Source: Histomonas meleagridis (Eukaryota > Parabasalia > Tritrichomonadida > Dientamoebidae). Taken from it: 64,000 nt of DNA. A model generated the notes under the pieces. It was not told where the DNA came from. It searched no databases and worked only from the letters and a program-made list of their open reading frames with translations. Made by a program: the position numbers and the translations under genes. Numbering within the stretch: the first letter of the stretch is position 1; each line of letters opens with the position of its first letter. Location: contig WSYJ01000174.1 of assembly GCA_020186115.1 (NCBI GenBank), forward strand, positions 248,001 to 312,000. The letters run 5' to 3'. Positions 30,493 to 41,191 of this stretch are shown one piece after another.

Positions 30493-31696
30493 TGAAATAA
30501 TATTTCTATAGAGTTTTCTAAGGCTATTGTTGAAGAAGATCCATTTGCGAAAAATTTCAAAGTAGTTAATTTTGTTCTTCAGATCTAAAATAGAAAGTAT
30601 TTAGCAAAAAACATTTTGATCATTTTTTATAGTTATCAATAAAATTTTTTTCAAATAAAAAAATACCAAGCTTCATAAAAACTTGTTATAATGAAAATGT
30701 ATTTTATTACCTTTGTGATACAATTAACAATAATAAAGAAAATTCTAGTCAGAAAACGATTTTTCAAAAAGTTAATCAATACGCTGTCAACCAAATTAAC
30801 GGTCTTTTCAAATCAGAAAATCAATTTTTTTAAATTTTAAACTGAATCAAATTTAAAAATAAATATAAATAAATAAGTATACACATTCTACTTAATAAAA
30901 TTATCTTAACCAAATCTTGTTATCTCATTTTTTTATGAGCAATCTTCAAAATTCCAAAATGCTTTTTTGGGTTTTAGGATTAAATACAGAAGTTCAAATT
31001 CAATAAATATATAGAACTAATAATAGTCAATATTAATTTATATAATTTTTCTGTAGTGTCCATTTTGTTTTTAAGTTATACGAGATTTTCAATATCTATA
31101 GACCAGTGCAAAAATCTGTCTTTACAATTTTTTATAATTTATATGTTCTATAAATAGTAAAATTCTTGAAACAATTTATTCATTATTGGAGGCTCTAGAC
31201 AAAAAAGAAAAATCAACTTTTTGAATTAATTTTGCGGTTACAAATCCATCAAGATTCGTTCCTCCACGAGTGAGCGATAGTCACAACAAGGAATCACAAA
31301 ATTAAACAGAAGATAAACATTTTTTCAACAATACTTGTATATACTGGTTTAGATGTGGTTAATTGATATATCCAGTCTTTACTTAGATGACCGTTTGTGT
31401 ATTGTATCGTACACGAATTTAAATGGAAAGTGACTAAATTCAAAGGGAATTTTATAAAAAATTATTATATCTTCATAAAAATTTGTCTACTGTTCTTATA
31501 TGTTAAAATCTGATATGTATTAAATACATCACAAATAATTTTAAAATTAAAAAAAATTCTATAAGAGGGAAAATTGGTTGACAGTGTCTTAGTTAATCAT
31601 TTCAATAAAATTTTTGTTTAACCTAAAATCCCTTTTAATTATTTAAATGTTCAACAAGATAATAGAAAATTATTAATAATATTTTATTGACAGTAT
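30493..31696. other. Long AT-rich intergenic region
   Basis: 1.2 kb without a supportable gene. A somewhat less AT-rich stretch at 31240-31300 has no tRNA-like arms that I can close. A TAACGGTC word near 30808 has no gene after it. Confidence 0.4.
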
Positions 31697-34600
31697 TTAT
31701 TTTCCAAAGCCGAAGAAACTTGTTTTAGCAAACAATTGATGCGATCTTGCCCATTGTCTTTGCGCCGTAGCAATTTGTTGTTGTGTGCAACCCACCAATT
31801 CTAAGATCATTGGTATCATTGCTTCTTTTTTCGCGTCGTCTTGTAAAAAGAACTGTAACATTGATCTTCTTAAATACATTCTCATTGTTGAATCATTTTC
31901 AGCATCTCTATTTCTATGGTTTACGCCATTCTCCTTTTTCAATTCATTTTCATCGTTTTCGTTTTTCTTGATTTTATTATCGATATAAAACATTTGTTGT
32001 GTTTGTATTTTATAATGTTTTTCCTTATTCTTATTTTCTATATTAGAATTATTTAATTCTTGTTGCAATAAAATCGATTTTTCAAGTAGTTCGGCATAAA
32101 GTTGATTTGACTTTTTAAGCATTTTTTCAAGTTTTTTGTTTTTCATTTGTAATTCATTTACGTTTTCGTTACTGTTCGAAATGTTTCGTTCTTTTATCGA
32201 TGTAACATTTTCCGTATCATTTAATTGTTGCTCTAATTCATTAATACGCTTTTGTTTGATGGCATCCGATTTGGATGCGCGCTCTAAAAGTGTTTTCAGT
32301 TTCGATATTTCTTCGCTCGTGCTTTCTCTTTGAAGTGTTTCGTACTGTTGCCGCAGCTCAGCGCACGATGTCGAAAGAGTCGAAATTTGCGATTTACATG
32401 CTGAAATTTCGTTTTCTTTGGTTTGAAGTGCGCTTTGTAATGCTAAAATTTGTGCATTTGCGCTTTGGAGTTCTGCGATTTCGTTCTCTTTGCTTTGAAG
32501 TTTGGCTGATAATTCGCCGATTTGCGATTTGCGCGAAGTTAACTCGGATTCGAGTTCATGCAGTTTGGCGCTGAGGGTTCTGATTTCGTCGTCTTTGCTT
32601 GCTATTTCATTTTGAAGTTCGCTTATTTTAGTTTCGTTTGAAGTTGTTAATTCTTTTTCTAAATTCATTTTTTCGTTAATTTGTAATTTGAGTTCTTTAA
32701 TCGCATTTTCTTTGTTTGCTAATTCTTTTTCATGTGAATTTTGACTTTCATTAATGATTGCATTGAGCTCTTTGATTTCATTTTGAAGTTCGCTTATTTT
32801 AGTTTCATTTGAAGTTGTTATTTCTTTTTCTAAATTCATTTTTTCATTAATTTGTAATTTGAGTTCTTTAATTTCATTTTCTTTGTTTGTTAATTCTTTT
32901 TCAAATGAATTCTGATTTTCGTTTATAATTGCATTGAGTTCTTTGATTTCATTCTCTTTACTTTGTAATTTGTTGTTTATTTCGTTAATTTCTTTTTCAT
33001 ATGAATTTTGATTTTCATTAATAATTGCATTGAGCTCTTTGATTTCGTTTTCTTTGTTTGTTAATTGGCTATTTATTTCACTGAATTCTTTTTCTAAATT
33101 CATTTTTTCGTTAATTTGTATTTTAAGTTCTTTAATTTCATTTTTGCATTTTTCATTTTCTGTAATTTCTTTGTTTAATTCTGATTCAAACACACTTAGT
33201 TTGGTTTTAAGTTCTTCAATTTCATTTTCTTTGTATGATAATTTGTTATTTATTTCATTTAATTGTGAAACTTTTTCGTTAACTTCTTTTTCATACGAAT
33301 TTTGATTATCATTTATTATATCATTGAGCTCTTTGATTTCATTTTGAAGTTCGCTTATTTTAGTTTCATTTGAAGTTGTTATTTCTTTTTCTAAATTCAT
33401 TTTTTCATTAATTTGTAATTTGAGTTCTTTAATTTCATTTTCTTTGTTTGTTAATTCTTTTTCAAATGAATTCTGATTTTCGTTTATAATTGCATTGAGC
33501 TCTTTGATTTCATTCTCTTTACTTTGTAATTTGTTGTTTATTTCGTTAATTTCTTTTTCTAAATTCATTTTTTCGTTAATTTGTAATTTGAGTTCTTTAA
33601 TCGCATTTTCTTTTTGTATGATTGTATTATTTAATTTGCTAATTTGTGTTTCTTTTTCTGTATTTTGCAATTTGTAATTTTCGTTTTTAGTTTTGATTAT
33701 ATTTTTAAGTTCATTTGCTTCATTTTCATTATTTTGCAACTTAATTTTTAATTCATTTATTTGATTTTCATGTGATTTAATTTCATTTTCTTTATTTGTT
33801 AGTTTTTCGTTATAAATTGCTTCATTTTCAGTAAGTTTACTTTGTAACTCTTCAATTTCTTTGTTTAATTCATTAGTTTTCATTTCATACGAATTTTGGT
33901 TATCATTGATAATATTATTTAATTCTTTGATTTCGTTGTCTTTATTGGAAATTGTGTTATTTAATTCACTAATTTCTTTTTCATGAGAACTTTGTTTTGA
34001 CTTAATAATTGTTTTCATTTCGTCAATTTCATTTTTGTTATTTGTCAAAACATTTGTTAATTCTTGAATTTTTATATCTTTTTCGTTTATTTCACTTTCA
34101 CTTATTTTTTGACTTTCTTGAATTTGTTGTTTAAGTTCTTCAATTTCTTTGTTTAATTCATTAGTTTTCGTTTCAAATACATTTTGGTTATCATTGATAA
34201 TATTATTCAATTCTTTGATTTCGTTGTCTTTATTCGAAATTGTATTAATCAATTCATTAATTTTAATATCTTTTTCATTCGCTTCTCCTTCAATGAGTTC
34301 TTGTTTCATTTGATTTTGTTGTTTAAGTTCTTCAATTTCTTTGTTTAATTCTCTAATTTTTGTTTCCTTTTCATTAATTTCATTTTCATTTGATTTTTGA
34401 TTTTCTTGATTTTGCTGTTTAAGTTCTTCAGTTTCTTTGTTTAATTCACTAATTTTTGTTTCCATTTCATTTACATTTTCTTGTTTTGTTTCAATTTGCT
34501 TATTAAGTTCTTCAATTTCTTTGTTTAATTCTTTAATTTTTGTTTCCTTTTCATTTAATTCACTTTCATTTGTCTTTTGATTTTCTTGAATTTGTTGTTG

Positions 34601-36973
34601 GAGTTTTTCGATTTCGTTTTCTTTGTTGTCCAATGTGTTCTGTAATGTATTAGTTTTTGTTTCATATGAATTTTGATTATCATTAATAATATTATTCAAT
34701 TCTTTTATTTCATTGTCTTTATTCGAAATTTTATCAATTAATTCATTGATTTTAATATCTTTTTCATTCGCTTCTCCTTCAATGAGCTCTTGTTTCATTT
34801 GAATTTGTTGTTTAAGTTCTTCAATTTCTTTGTTTAATTCACTAATTTCTTTTTCATGAGAGCTTTGTTTTGACTTAATAATTGTTTTCATTTCGTCAAT
34901 TTCATTTTTGTTATTTGTCAAAACATTTGTTAATTCTTGAATTTTTATATCTTTTTCGTTTATTTCACTTTCACTTATTTTTTGACTTTCTTGAATTTGC
35001 TGTTTAAGTTCTTCAATTTCTTTGTTTAATTCATTAGTTTTCGTTTCAAATACATTTTGGTTATCATTGATAATATTATTCAATTCTTTGATTTCGTTGT
35101 CTTTATTCGAAATTGTATTAATCAATTCATTAATTTTTGATTCCTTTTCATTAATTTCATTTTCCTTCGAAATTTGATTTTGTTGAATTTGCTGTTTGAG
35201 TTCAATAATTTCATTATTTAACTCATCAATTTTGTTTTCCTTTTCATTCGCTTCTCCTTCAATGAGCTCTTGTTTCATTTGAATTTGTTGTTTAAGTTCT
35301 TCAATTTCTTTGTTTAATTCATTAGTTTTCGTTTCAAATACATTTTGGTTATCATTGATAATATTATTCAATTCTTTGATTTCGTTGTCTTTATTCGAAA
35401 TTGTATTAATCAATTCATTAATTTTAATATCTTTTTCATTCGCTTCTCCTTCAATGAGTTCTTGTTTCATTTGATTTTGTGTTTTGAGTTCTTCAATTTC
35501 TTTGTTTAATTCATTAATTTTTGTTTCCTTTTCATTAATTTCATTTTCATTTGATTTTTGATTCTCTTGATTTTGTGTTTTGAGTTCTTCAATTTCTTTG
35601 TTTAATTCATTAATTTTAGTTTCCGATAAATTTTGGTTATCATTGATAATATCATTTAATTCTTTAATTTCATTTTCTTTATTTGAAATTGTATTAATCA
35701 ATTCATTGATTTTTGTTTCCTTTTCATTAATTACATTCTCATTTGATTTTTGATTATCTTGATTTTGTGTTTTGAGTTCTTCGATTTCTTTGTTTAATTC
35801 ATTAATTTTAGTTTCCGATAAATTTTGGTTATCATTGATAATATCATTTAATTCTTTAATTTCATTTTCTTTATTTGAAATTGTATTTATCAATTCATTG
35901 ATTTTTGTTTCCTTTTCATTAACATTTTCTTGCTTTGCTTCAATTTGCTGTTTAAGTTCTTCGATTTCTTTGTTTAGCTCATTGATTTTTATATCATTTT
36001 CATTTTGCTCTTCATTAGATTTTGTTTTATCTTTGAGTTCTTCTATTTCTTTTTCATGAATTGAAAGTTTCATATTTAATTCATTTATTATTTCTTCTTT
36101 TTCATTTATTTCTTTTTCAAATGAATTTTGGTTTTCTTCAATTATTTCATTTAATTCTTTAATTTCGTTTTCTTTATTTTCAAGTTCTATGTTTAATTTG
36201 TTTATTTCTTCTGATTCATTTGAATTATTATCAGTTTTATTTTCTTTTAATGTTTTAATGTCATTTTCATATTTCAGTTTCTCTGCTTCGAAAGTTGAAA
36301 TAATTTCATTTTTTTCGTTTGTTAATTGTTCGTATTCAGTTTGCAAATTACTTAATCGCTCTTCTAACGAATTCCTTTCGTCTTCATACGATGTAATCAG
36401 TACCTGAAAATCATTGTCCTTTTCGTTGATTTGGTTTTCAAGCTCTGCAATTCTGGAGCTTTGATCTTGTTGATCATTTTTTTCTGACTCGAATACTGAA
36501 ATAATTTCTTGCATCTCTTTTTCTTTTTCTGAAAGCATTTGCTTAAGATCGGAAATTTGCTTTGAGTAACTGTTATCGAGCTTAAGGATCATTTCTTGGT
36601 TTTGATTTTCTTTTTCATCAAGAAGCTTGGCTTGTTGGTCGGATTTTGACTTGGATTCTTCTAGCTCTTGCATTAATTTTGAAATTTGATTTTCATATTG
36701 TTCTTTTTGTTGGAGAGTTTCGTTGACAAATTCTTGTAACAATTTGTTCTTTTCTTTTTCTGCTTCAAACTCATCTAATTTCATTTCTGTTTTCCCTTTT
36801 TCTTCCAGTAGTTTGTTGATCATATCTTGATAAGAAGATTTTTGTGAATTTGCTGCATTAATTTCCAAATTTAAATCATTAACTTTTGCGTATAAATTCA
36901 TGCAAACTTTTTTTAATTCATCAACTGAGTTAATCCGATTTAATCTGTCGGAAAAACTCATATTCCGATCCAT
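31697..36973 (-). CDS. Giant coiled-coil golgin with C-terminal GRIP-like domain
   Basis: The 1,758-residue protein is coiled coil almost throughout, built of variants of NELNKEIEELKQQIQ and NEIKELNNIINDNQN. The last 60 residues are different: MRMYLRRSMLQFFLQDDAKKEAMIPMILELVGCTQQQI, the shape of a GRIP domain, which binds Arl1 on trans-Golgi membranes. It is therefore probably a Golgi tether. The first 250 residues are a less repetitive coiled coil. Repeat blocks are nearly identical at DNA level, showing recent internal duplication. Residues about 1470-1570 (32260-32600) use far more G and C. An AACGGTTT box lies 36-43 nt upstream in reverse orientation. Confidence 0.75.
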   Translation of the reverse strand: MDRNMSFSDRLNRINSVDELKKVCMNLYAKVNDLNLEINAANSQKSSYQDMINKLLEEKGKTEMKLDEFEAEKEKNKLLQEFVNETLQQKEQYENQISKLMQELEESKSKSDQQAKLLDEKENQNQEMILKLDNSYSKQISDLKQMLSEKEKEMQEIISVFESEKNDQQDQSSRIAELENQINEKDNDFQVLITSYEDERNSLEERLSNLQTEYEQLTNEKNEIISTFEAEKLKYENDIKTLKENKTDNNSNESEEINKLNIELENKENEIKELNEIIEENQNSFEKEINEKEEIINELNMKLSIHEKEIEELKDKTKSNEEQNENDIKINELNKEIEELKQQIEAKQENVNEKETKINELINTISNKENEIKELNDIINDNQNLSETKINELNKEIEELKTQNQDNQKSNENVINEKETKINELINTISNKENEIKELNDIINDNQNLSETKINELNKEIEELKTQNQENQKSNENEINEKETKINELNKEIEELKTQNQMKQELIEGEANEKDIKINELINTISNKDNEIKELNNIINDNQNVFETKTNELNKEIEELKQQIQMKQELIEGEANEKENKIDELNNEIIELKQQIQQNQISKENEINEKESKINELINTISNKDNEIKELNNIINDNQNVFETKTNELNKEIEELKQQIQESQKISESEINEKDIKIQELTNVLTNNKNEIDEMKTIIKSKQSSHEKEISELNKEIEELKQQIQMKQELIEGEANEKDIKINELIDKISNKDNEIKELNNIINDNQNSYETKTNTLQNTLDNKENEIEKLQQQIQENQKTNESELNEKETKIKELNKEIEELNKQIETKQENVNEMETKISELNKETEELKQQNQENQKSNENEINEKETKIRELNKEIEELKQQNQMKQELIEGEANEKDIKINELINTISNKDNEIKELNNIINDNQNVFETKTNELNKEIEELKQQIQESQKISESEINEKDIKIQELTNVLTNNKNEIDEMKTIIKSKQSSHEKEISELNNTISNKDNEIKELNNIINDNQNSYEMKTNELNKEIEELQSKLTENEAIYNEKLTNKENEIKSHENQINELKIKLQNNENEANELKNIIKTKNENYKLQNTEKETQISKLNNTIIQKENAIKELKLQINEKMNLEKEINEINNKLQSKENEIKELNAIINENQNSFEKELTNKENEIKELKLQINEKMNLEKEITTSNETKISELQNEIKELNDIINDNQNSYEKEVNEKVSQLNEINNKLSYKENEIEELKTKLSVFESELNKEITENEKCKNEIKELKIQINEKMNLEKEFSEINSQLTNKENEIKELNAIINENQNSYEKEINEINNKLQSKENEIKELNAIINENQNSFEKELTNKENEIKELKLQINEKMNLEKEITTSNETKISELQNEIKELNAIINESQNSHEKELANKENAIKELKLQINEKMNLEKELTTSNETKISELQNEIASKDDEIRTLSAKLHELESELTSRKSQIGELSAKLQSKENEIAELQSANAQILALQSALQTKENEISACKSQISTLSTSCAELRQQYETLQRESTSEEISKLKTLLERASKSDAIKQKRINELEQQLNDTENVTSIKERNISNSNENVNELQMKNKKLEKMLKKSNQLYAELLEKSILLQQELNNSNIENKNKEKHYKIQTQQMFYIDNKIKKNENDENELKKENGVNHRNRDAENDSTMRMYLRRSMLQFFLQDDAKKEAMIPMILELVGCTQQQIATAQRQWARSHQLFAKTSFFGFGK
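33961..34264 (-). repeat. Internal duplication in the golgin gene, copy A
   Basis: Nearly identical to 34834-35137 (offset 873 nt, a multiple of 3, so the frame is kept). The encoded block runs from the QESQKISESEINEKDIKI region to KSKQSSHEKEISELN. Only a few substitutions separate the copies. Confidence 0.75.
34834..35137 (-). repeat. Internal duplication in the golgin gene, copy B
   Basis: Partner of 33961-34264. Shorter blocks of the same family, such as the MKQELIEGEANEKDIKINEL segment, recur at several further places between 34200 and 35480. Confidence 0.75.
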
Positions 36974-37213
36974 GGGTTACCTATCGATGAGTCACTTTCC
37001 GGTTTATTAACGGTTTGACCAACCATTCCAAATGTCTTTTTTTAAGAAAAATGCAAGAATCAAAAAGATAGAAACAACAATTTACGTTTTTTATAAACGT
37101 TAAACATGCTCATTGTAAATATTTAGTAAAATAATTTTGTTTGATGAGATCTCATCAAACATTTTTTTTTTAATTAATAAAAAGTAGAATTTGTATTCTA
37201 TTTATCTATTTAC

Positions 37214-38926
37214 TTATATATTTGGAAACATTTGTTCTAATTTAAACACCTCTGATTGTATATGTTCTTTTTTGAGGTAAATCACAACATTTCCCTTCAA
37301 TATTATTCCACCGAAAGATAAAGCTGATCCTTCCACATTAAACAAGTATCCGCCTTGTCTTTGGTCCTTAACTTCATCATAAAAAGGAAGTTCACCCACG
37401 TTAACCCCTTCTTGCGCCGATAGAATCATTCTTTTCATAACCGCCGCCGATACATTCACAATTCTCTTTGATGCGAATTTACGTACAACATCAGTTCCTT
37501 CCATACATGGTACTCCTCTCACAATTGATTTATCACTAAGCGATTTCCATGTGAAAATTCTTGTGCCACAAAGAACAGCTCTAAGTTGATCTGATGGAAT
37601 TGAATTTACAATTTCGGCAACTTCTTTTGAAAGATAATAAATATTGTTAACGACATTCTCTGCACGAACAAACATTCGCTCACTGTCGAAATCTGATGTT
37701 AAGCCGAAATCATTTTTGATCGATTCAGCAACCTCATTCGATACAGTTGAGAGCTTTACAAAAGGTGGCTCCTTCCACTTTGGAAGTGGCTTGTGTGGGA
37801 GCTTTGGCACTTCAACATTGATATTTCCGAGTTTTTGTAGCACAGCCACAAAGAATCCACCAGAATCGTTTTGATGTGGGAAAAATCTCATACAATATTC
37901 CAAGTTTTGTATTTGAGGTTGTGGATTCATTGTTGCAACAGTGTTTTCGTCTTGGACAACTTTCCAATCCTTCAGGCCAGCAGAACTTACCAAAGATGGA
38001 AACTCTTTTCGACAATCAAGAAGGATAACAGAATCGCCAGTTTCCAAAAGAGTTGAATTGATAACAGCTTCATCTTCAATAGGATTAAGTGAACATGTTG
38101 AGTAAACAAGTCTACCACCGATACTTAATAGTTGTAATGCGCGGATAAGAATTGCTCGCTGAAGTGTATGCAATGAAGACCCATTGGATGTGGACCATTT
38201 GTTAATTGCATCAGGATTCTTACGGAGTGTTCCATCACCAGAACATGGGACATCACAAAGAATACGATCAAACTGTCCAAGTTCGGGTAAATATTGTGCA
38301 GGATAAGCAGTTGTAATTGTGCTGTATGTGTTGTAGCGATTGAGGTTATGGGTAAGAGTGAAACAACGATTGATGTTTACATCATTAGCTACAAGGAGAC
38401 CGTTTGTTATGATGTTTATGATTTGTGATGTCTTACTACCAGGAGATGCACAGCAGTCAAGAACACTTGAGTCATTTTTAAGATCAAGGAAAAAAGGTGG
38501 AATCATAGATACAAGTTCTTGACGAGCAATGTATCCAAATTGGGAATTTTTTGAAAGCCATTCACGAAAAGGTTGAAGATCATCATCTTTACGGAGAGTT
38601 GGATTATCAACATTTAGTTGATAAATAAAACCAAAACGATCATCAAGTGTAGTTATTTGTTTGCAATTTAATTTTTCTTGATGTTCTGAAATAAATGAAT
38701 CCATTTTAGATTTAAGTTGGTTAGATATTTCTGTAGGAATTATTCTAATTACGTGATGCAATGATTGACGGAAGATATCAATCATTAAATTGAATTCTTC
38801 TGATGTTAAAAGAGATGGAACAAACTGTTCTCTGTAATAATCAATAAATTCTTGTGGAATATAACCTTTTTCGTTGACTTTTCTTTCAGACTTTTTTCCT
38901 GGTTTTTTCTTCAAAGGGCGGGACAT
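37214..38926 (-). CDS. NSUN2/Trm4-like RNA 5-methylcytosine methyltransferase
   Basis: The 570-residue enzyme has the Nol1/Nop2/Sun core: QELVSMIPPFFLDL, SAM motif I VLDCCASPGSKTSQ, then NDVNINRC, the motif IV DVPCSGDGTLRKNPD and motif VI STCSLNPIEDEAV. Both catalytic cysteines are present. NPIEDEAVI and the FFPHQNDSGGFFVAVL block match NSUN2/Trm4, which methylates tRNA cytosines. About 200 C-terminal residues may form the PUA-like part. I choose the ATG at 38926 because a basic MSRPLKKKPGKK start is usual for this family; an in-frame ATG at 38992 would add 22 residues. Confidence 0.9.
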   Translation of the reverse strand: MSRPLKKKPGKKSERKVNEKGYIPQEFIDYYREQFVPSLLTSEEFNLMIDIFRQSLHHVIRIIPTEISNQLKSKMDSFISEHQEKLNCKQITTLDDRFGFIYQLNVDNPTLRKDDDLQPFREWLSKNSQFGYIARQELVSMIPPFFLDLKNDSSVLDCCASPGSKTSQIINIITNGLLVANDVNINRCFTLTHNLNRYNTYSTITTAYPAQYLPELGQFDRILCDVPCSGDGTLRKNPDAINKWSTSNGSSLHTLQRAILIRALQLLSIGGRLVYSTCSLNPIEDEAVINSTLLETGDSVILLDCRKEFPSLVSSAGLKDWKVVQDENTVATMNPQPQIQNLEYCMRFFPHQNDSGGFFVAVLQKLGNINVEVPKLPHKPLPKWKEPPFVKLSTVSNEVAESIKNDFGLTSDFDSERMFVRAENVVNNIYYLSKEVAEIVNSIPSDQLRAVLCGTRIFTWKSLSDKSIVRGVPCMEGTDVVRKFASKRIVNVSAAVMKRMILSAQEGVNVGELPFYDEVKDQRQGGYLFNVEGSALSFGGIILKGNVVIYLKKEHIQSEVFKLEQMFPNI

Positions 38927-38992
38927 ATCAATGTGCAAACAGACCAAAAGTGACTCCTTGATTTTTAAGATGTTATACCCCTTTGCTCTCAT

Positions 38993-40338
38993 ATTTTACC
39001 CTTTTTTGTACGTTAAGCCCAATTAATGTGTTTTTTTGATATTTGTTTCTTCTTCATATCCACGCCATGAATGTATTAATGCAATTCATTCATAACAATA
39101 ATAGAACTCATGATTTTGAAGTTATATTTTGATACATCCGAGTTTTGAACGATATTTTTATTTTTTTATAAAATAATTTTAAATGATTTTTAGTTTCACT
39201 ATAATAGAATCAAAATACGTATTAACAATATTTAGAAGAAGTATTTTATATTAATTAAGCAAGCCAAAAACAAAATTTCATGGGAAATTAAAATTATCAT
39301 AATTATGATAAACAAAATTTCAAAGTATCAAAAATCAATAATTTTTCAATATTGGTTTTCAAAATTTTGGGGCTTTGTTTTTTACCTATTATACTACATT
39401 TTATTTATATTAGATTTTTAAAATCATCATGTAAAAAAAAATTTCCCCTAAATGTACAATATTTGTTTTATGTATAATTTTCGTTGTGAACATTATTAGA
39501 ACTTAAAGTTTTAATATTTTATTATTTCTAAAAGATCCTACAAAATTTTCCTGGTAAAACAAAATTTTCTCTTCATAATATCTCGATTATTTGGCCGGCC
39601 AATTAATAACAGTTTTTTTGTTCCATATTTGATCGTCTAAGGGGTTATTCTTAGAAAAAGTTGTTGGGAGTTCCATATGGAACAAATGGTGACTTATGAG
39701 AGCAAAGGGGGAAAACATTTTAAACAACCGAAGTTCTTGATGATATCAAAAAATGTGCACAGAACAGAAAAATCTTTCTTAATTCCTTCAAAAAGTATTT
39801 TTATAAGAAGACCATTTTGGGGCGTATCGTTACCATTATTTACTACTGTATATGAGTCTTTCAAAGAGTTTATAAATCATATGCTTATTGATGAGACAAA
39901 TATGTTTCAGATTTGATATTTATTGAATGGTTTATTTTGTAATTTATACAAAATTTTTAATGTTGATTTTCCTGTTTCGATTGTGTTCACAACATAAAGG
40001 CTTTGATATATTTTAAATACTTTTCAAAGTTAAATATTCTTCTTTCTTTTTGGTCACTTTAATTGTGATATTCATAAAATTTATATAATTTTGATGATGC
40101 AAGATATAAAAATAGTAAATCACAGGCTATCATTCAAATAACAATTGTGACATTTGTTGACATCAATTATATCGAAGCACTTTTGAAAAAAGAGATTATT
40201 AAGGACAGCCCTTATGAAAAATTAGTAAATAATGTAACAAATTATGAAAAAGTTACAAAATTTTTCCCCGTTTCTAACAGTATTTTAACGATTTCATTGT
40301 GGCCTCTCCTATTTGCATATGCATCTTATTCTTTTATA
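38993..40338. other. Long AT-rich intergenic region
   Basis: Contains an isolated GGCCGGCC word (39594-39601), a 14-bp palindrome GTTCCATATGGAAC around 39671 and one possible small gene at 39677. Nothing else is supportable. Confidence 0.35.
39677..39916 (+). CDS. Possible small hypothetical protein
   Basis: A 79-codon frame with an ATG and a base composition closer to genes than to the flanks. It is basic at the N-terminus and has no recognised motif, promoter or signal peptide. It may be a gene relic. Confidence 0.2.
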   Translation: MEQMVTYESKGGKHFKQPKFLMISKNVHRTEKSFLIPSKSIFIRRPFWGVSLPLFTTVYESFKEFINHMLIDETNMFQI

Positions 40339-40414
40339 ACAAAATAATTTAAATAATTTCCAAATATTATTTTAAAATACCAAATTATTAAAATAAATAA
40401 TAAAACAAATAAAT
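40339..40414 (-). repeat. Spacer of 20-nt units at the end of the broken ankyrin gene
   Basis: Directly after the last INAKN codons the minus strand reads units of 20, 16, 20 and 20 nt (40414-40395, 40394-40379, 40378-40359, 40358-40339), of the same family as the spacers in the two other ankyrin genes. The second unit has lost 4 nt. No ankyrin module follows. Confidence 0.6.
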
Positions 40415-41179
40415 ATTTTTAGCATTAATATCAGTTCCTTTTTGCCTTAAAATGTATGTAACAAGTTCAATGTTTCCCGAAAATGATGCAAAAACTAAAG
40501 TATTTATTGGAAGTTGATTATTTTTATGGAAATATTTTACAAGAAAAATATTCCCAATTTTTGCTGCTTCATTAATGATATTTTCATTAATTTTCATTCC
40601 TTCTTTTTCTAAATATGTAAAAATTTCATAATTAAAATATGAAACGCATTTTTCTCCTAATTCTTTTAATTCATTAATATCTTCAATTTTATTATCATAA
40701 AGATATTTAAAGATATCATTTTGATGAAATTCAATTGCTGTTTCATATGCATTTTCAAATGCTGATTGATTTTGCTGGCATAAATGAATGATTTCAAGAT
40801 TTCCTCCTGCAACTGCATATTTACCTGTATTTTTCACTTTTTCTCCATTCATAAGTAAATATTTAAAACATTTAATCGAAGAAAAAAATGCTGCATAATC
40901 AATTAATGTAACATTTTCTTGATTAATAAATGAACATCTTTCATAAATTGATTTTGGGATTATTTGATTAAAATCGAATTCATTTTGTGATGATATTTCT
41001 TGAAGTTTTTCGATTTCATCATTTCGAATTATTTTAGCAATTTCATTCGGATTAACTCCTTCTTCAATTCATTGCTTATGAAGTGCAAAATCATTCTTCG
41101 AAAGTTCTTCATAAGAAATATTTTCTTGAATAAATAAATGTTCATATTTATCTAATTTCATATCAGTATTCACCATCAT
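40388..41179 (-). pseudogene. DUF3447/ankyrin gene broken by a stop codon
   Basis: From two adjacent ATGs at 41179 and 41176 the frame reads through ELSKNDFALHKQ, meets TGA at 41071-41069, and continues with IEEGVNPNEIAKIIRNDEIEKL and the DUF3447 core (INQENVTLIDYAAFFSSIKCFKYLLMNG, GKYAVAGGNLEIIHLCQQ). The two other copies in the window have TTA where this one has TGA. About 150 N-terminal residues and all later ankyrin modules are missing. It is most like the gene at 42747-44588 and is probably a decayed duplicate. The 3' end overlaps the spacer. Confidence 0.8.
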
Positions 41180-41191
41180 ATTATTTTCTAT

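Noticed and set aside
31240-31310. Possible tRNA in a less AT-rich intergenic stretch
   Set aside because: I could not form acceptor, anticodon and T arms with the usual invariant bases.
40147-40347. 66-codon plus-strand frame ending in a hydrophobic segment
   Set aside because: Begins with GTG, has no early in-frame ATG and lies in AT-rich flank of a pseudogene.
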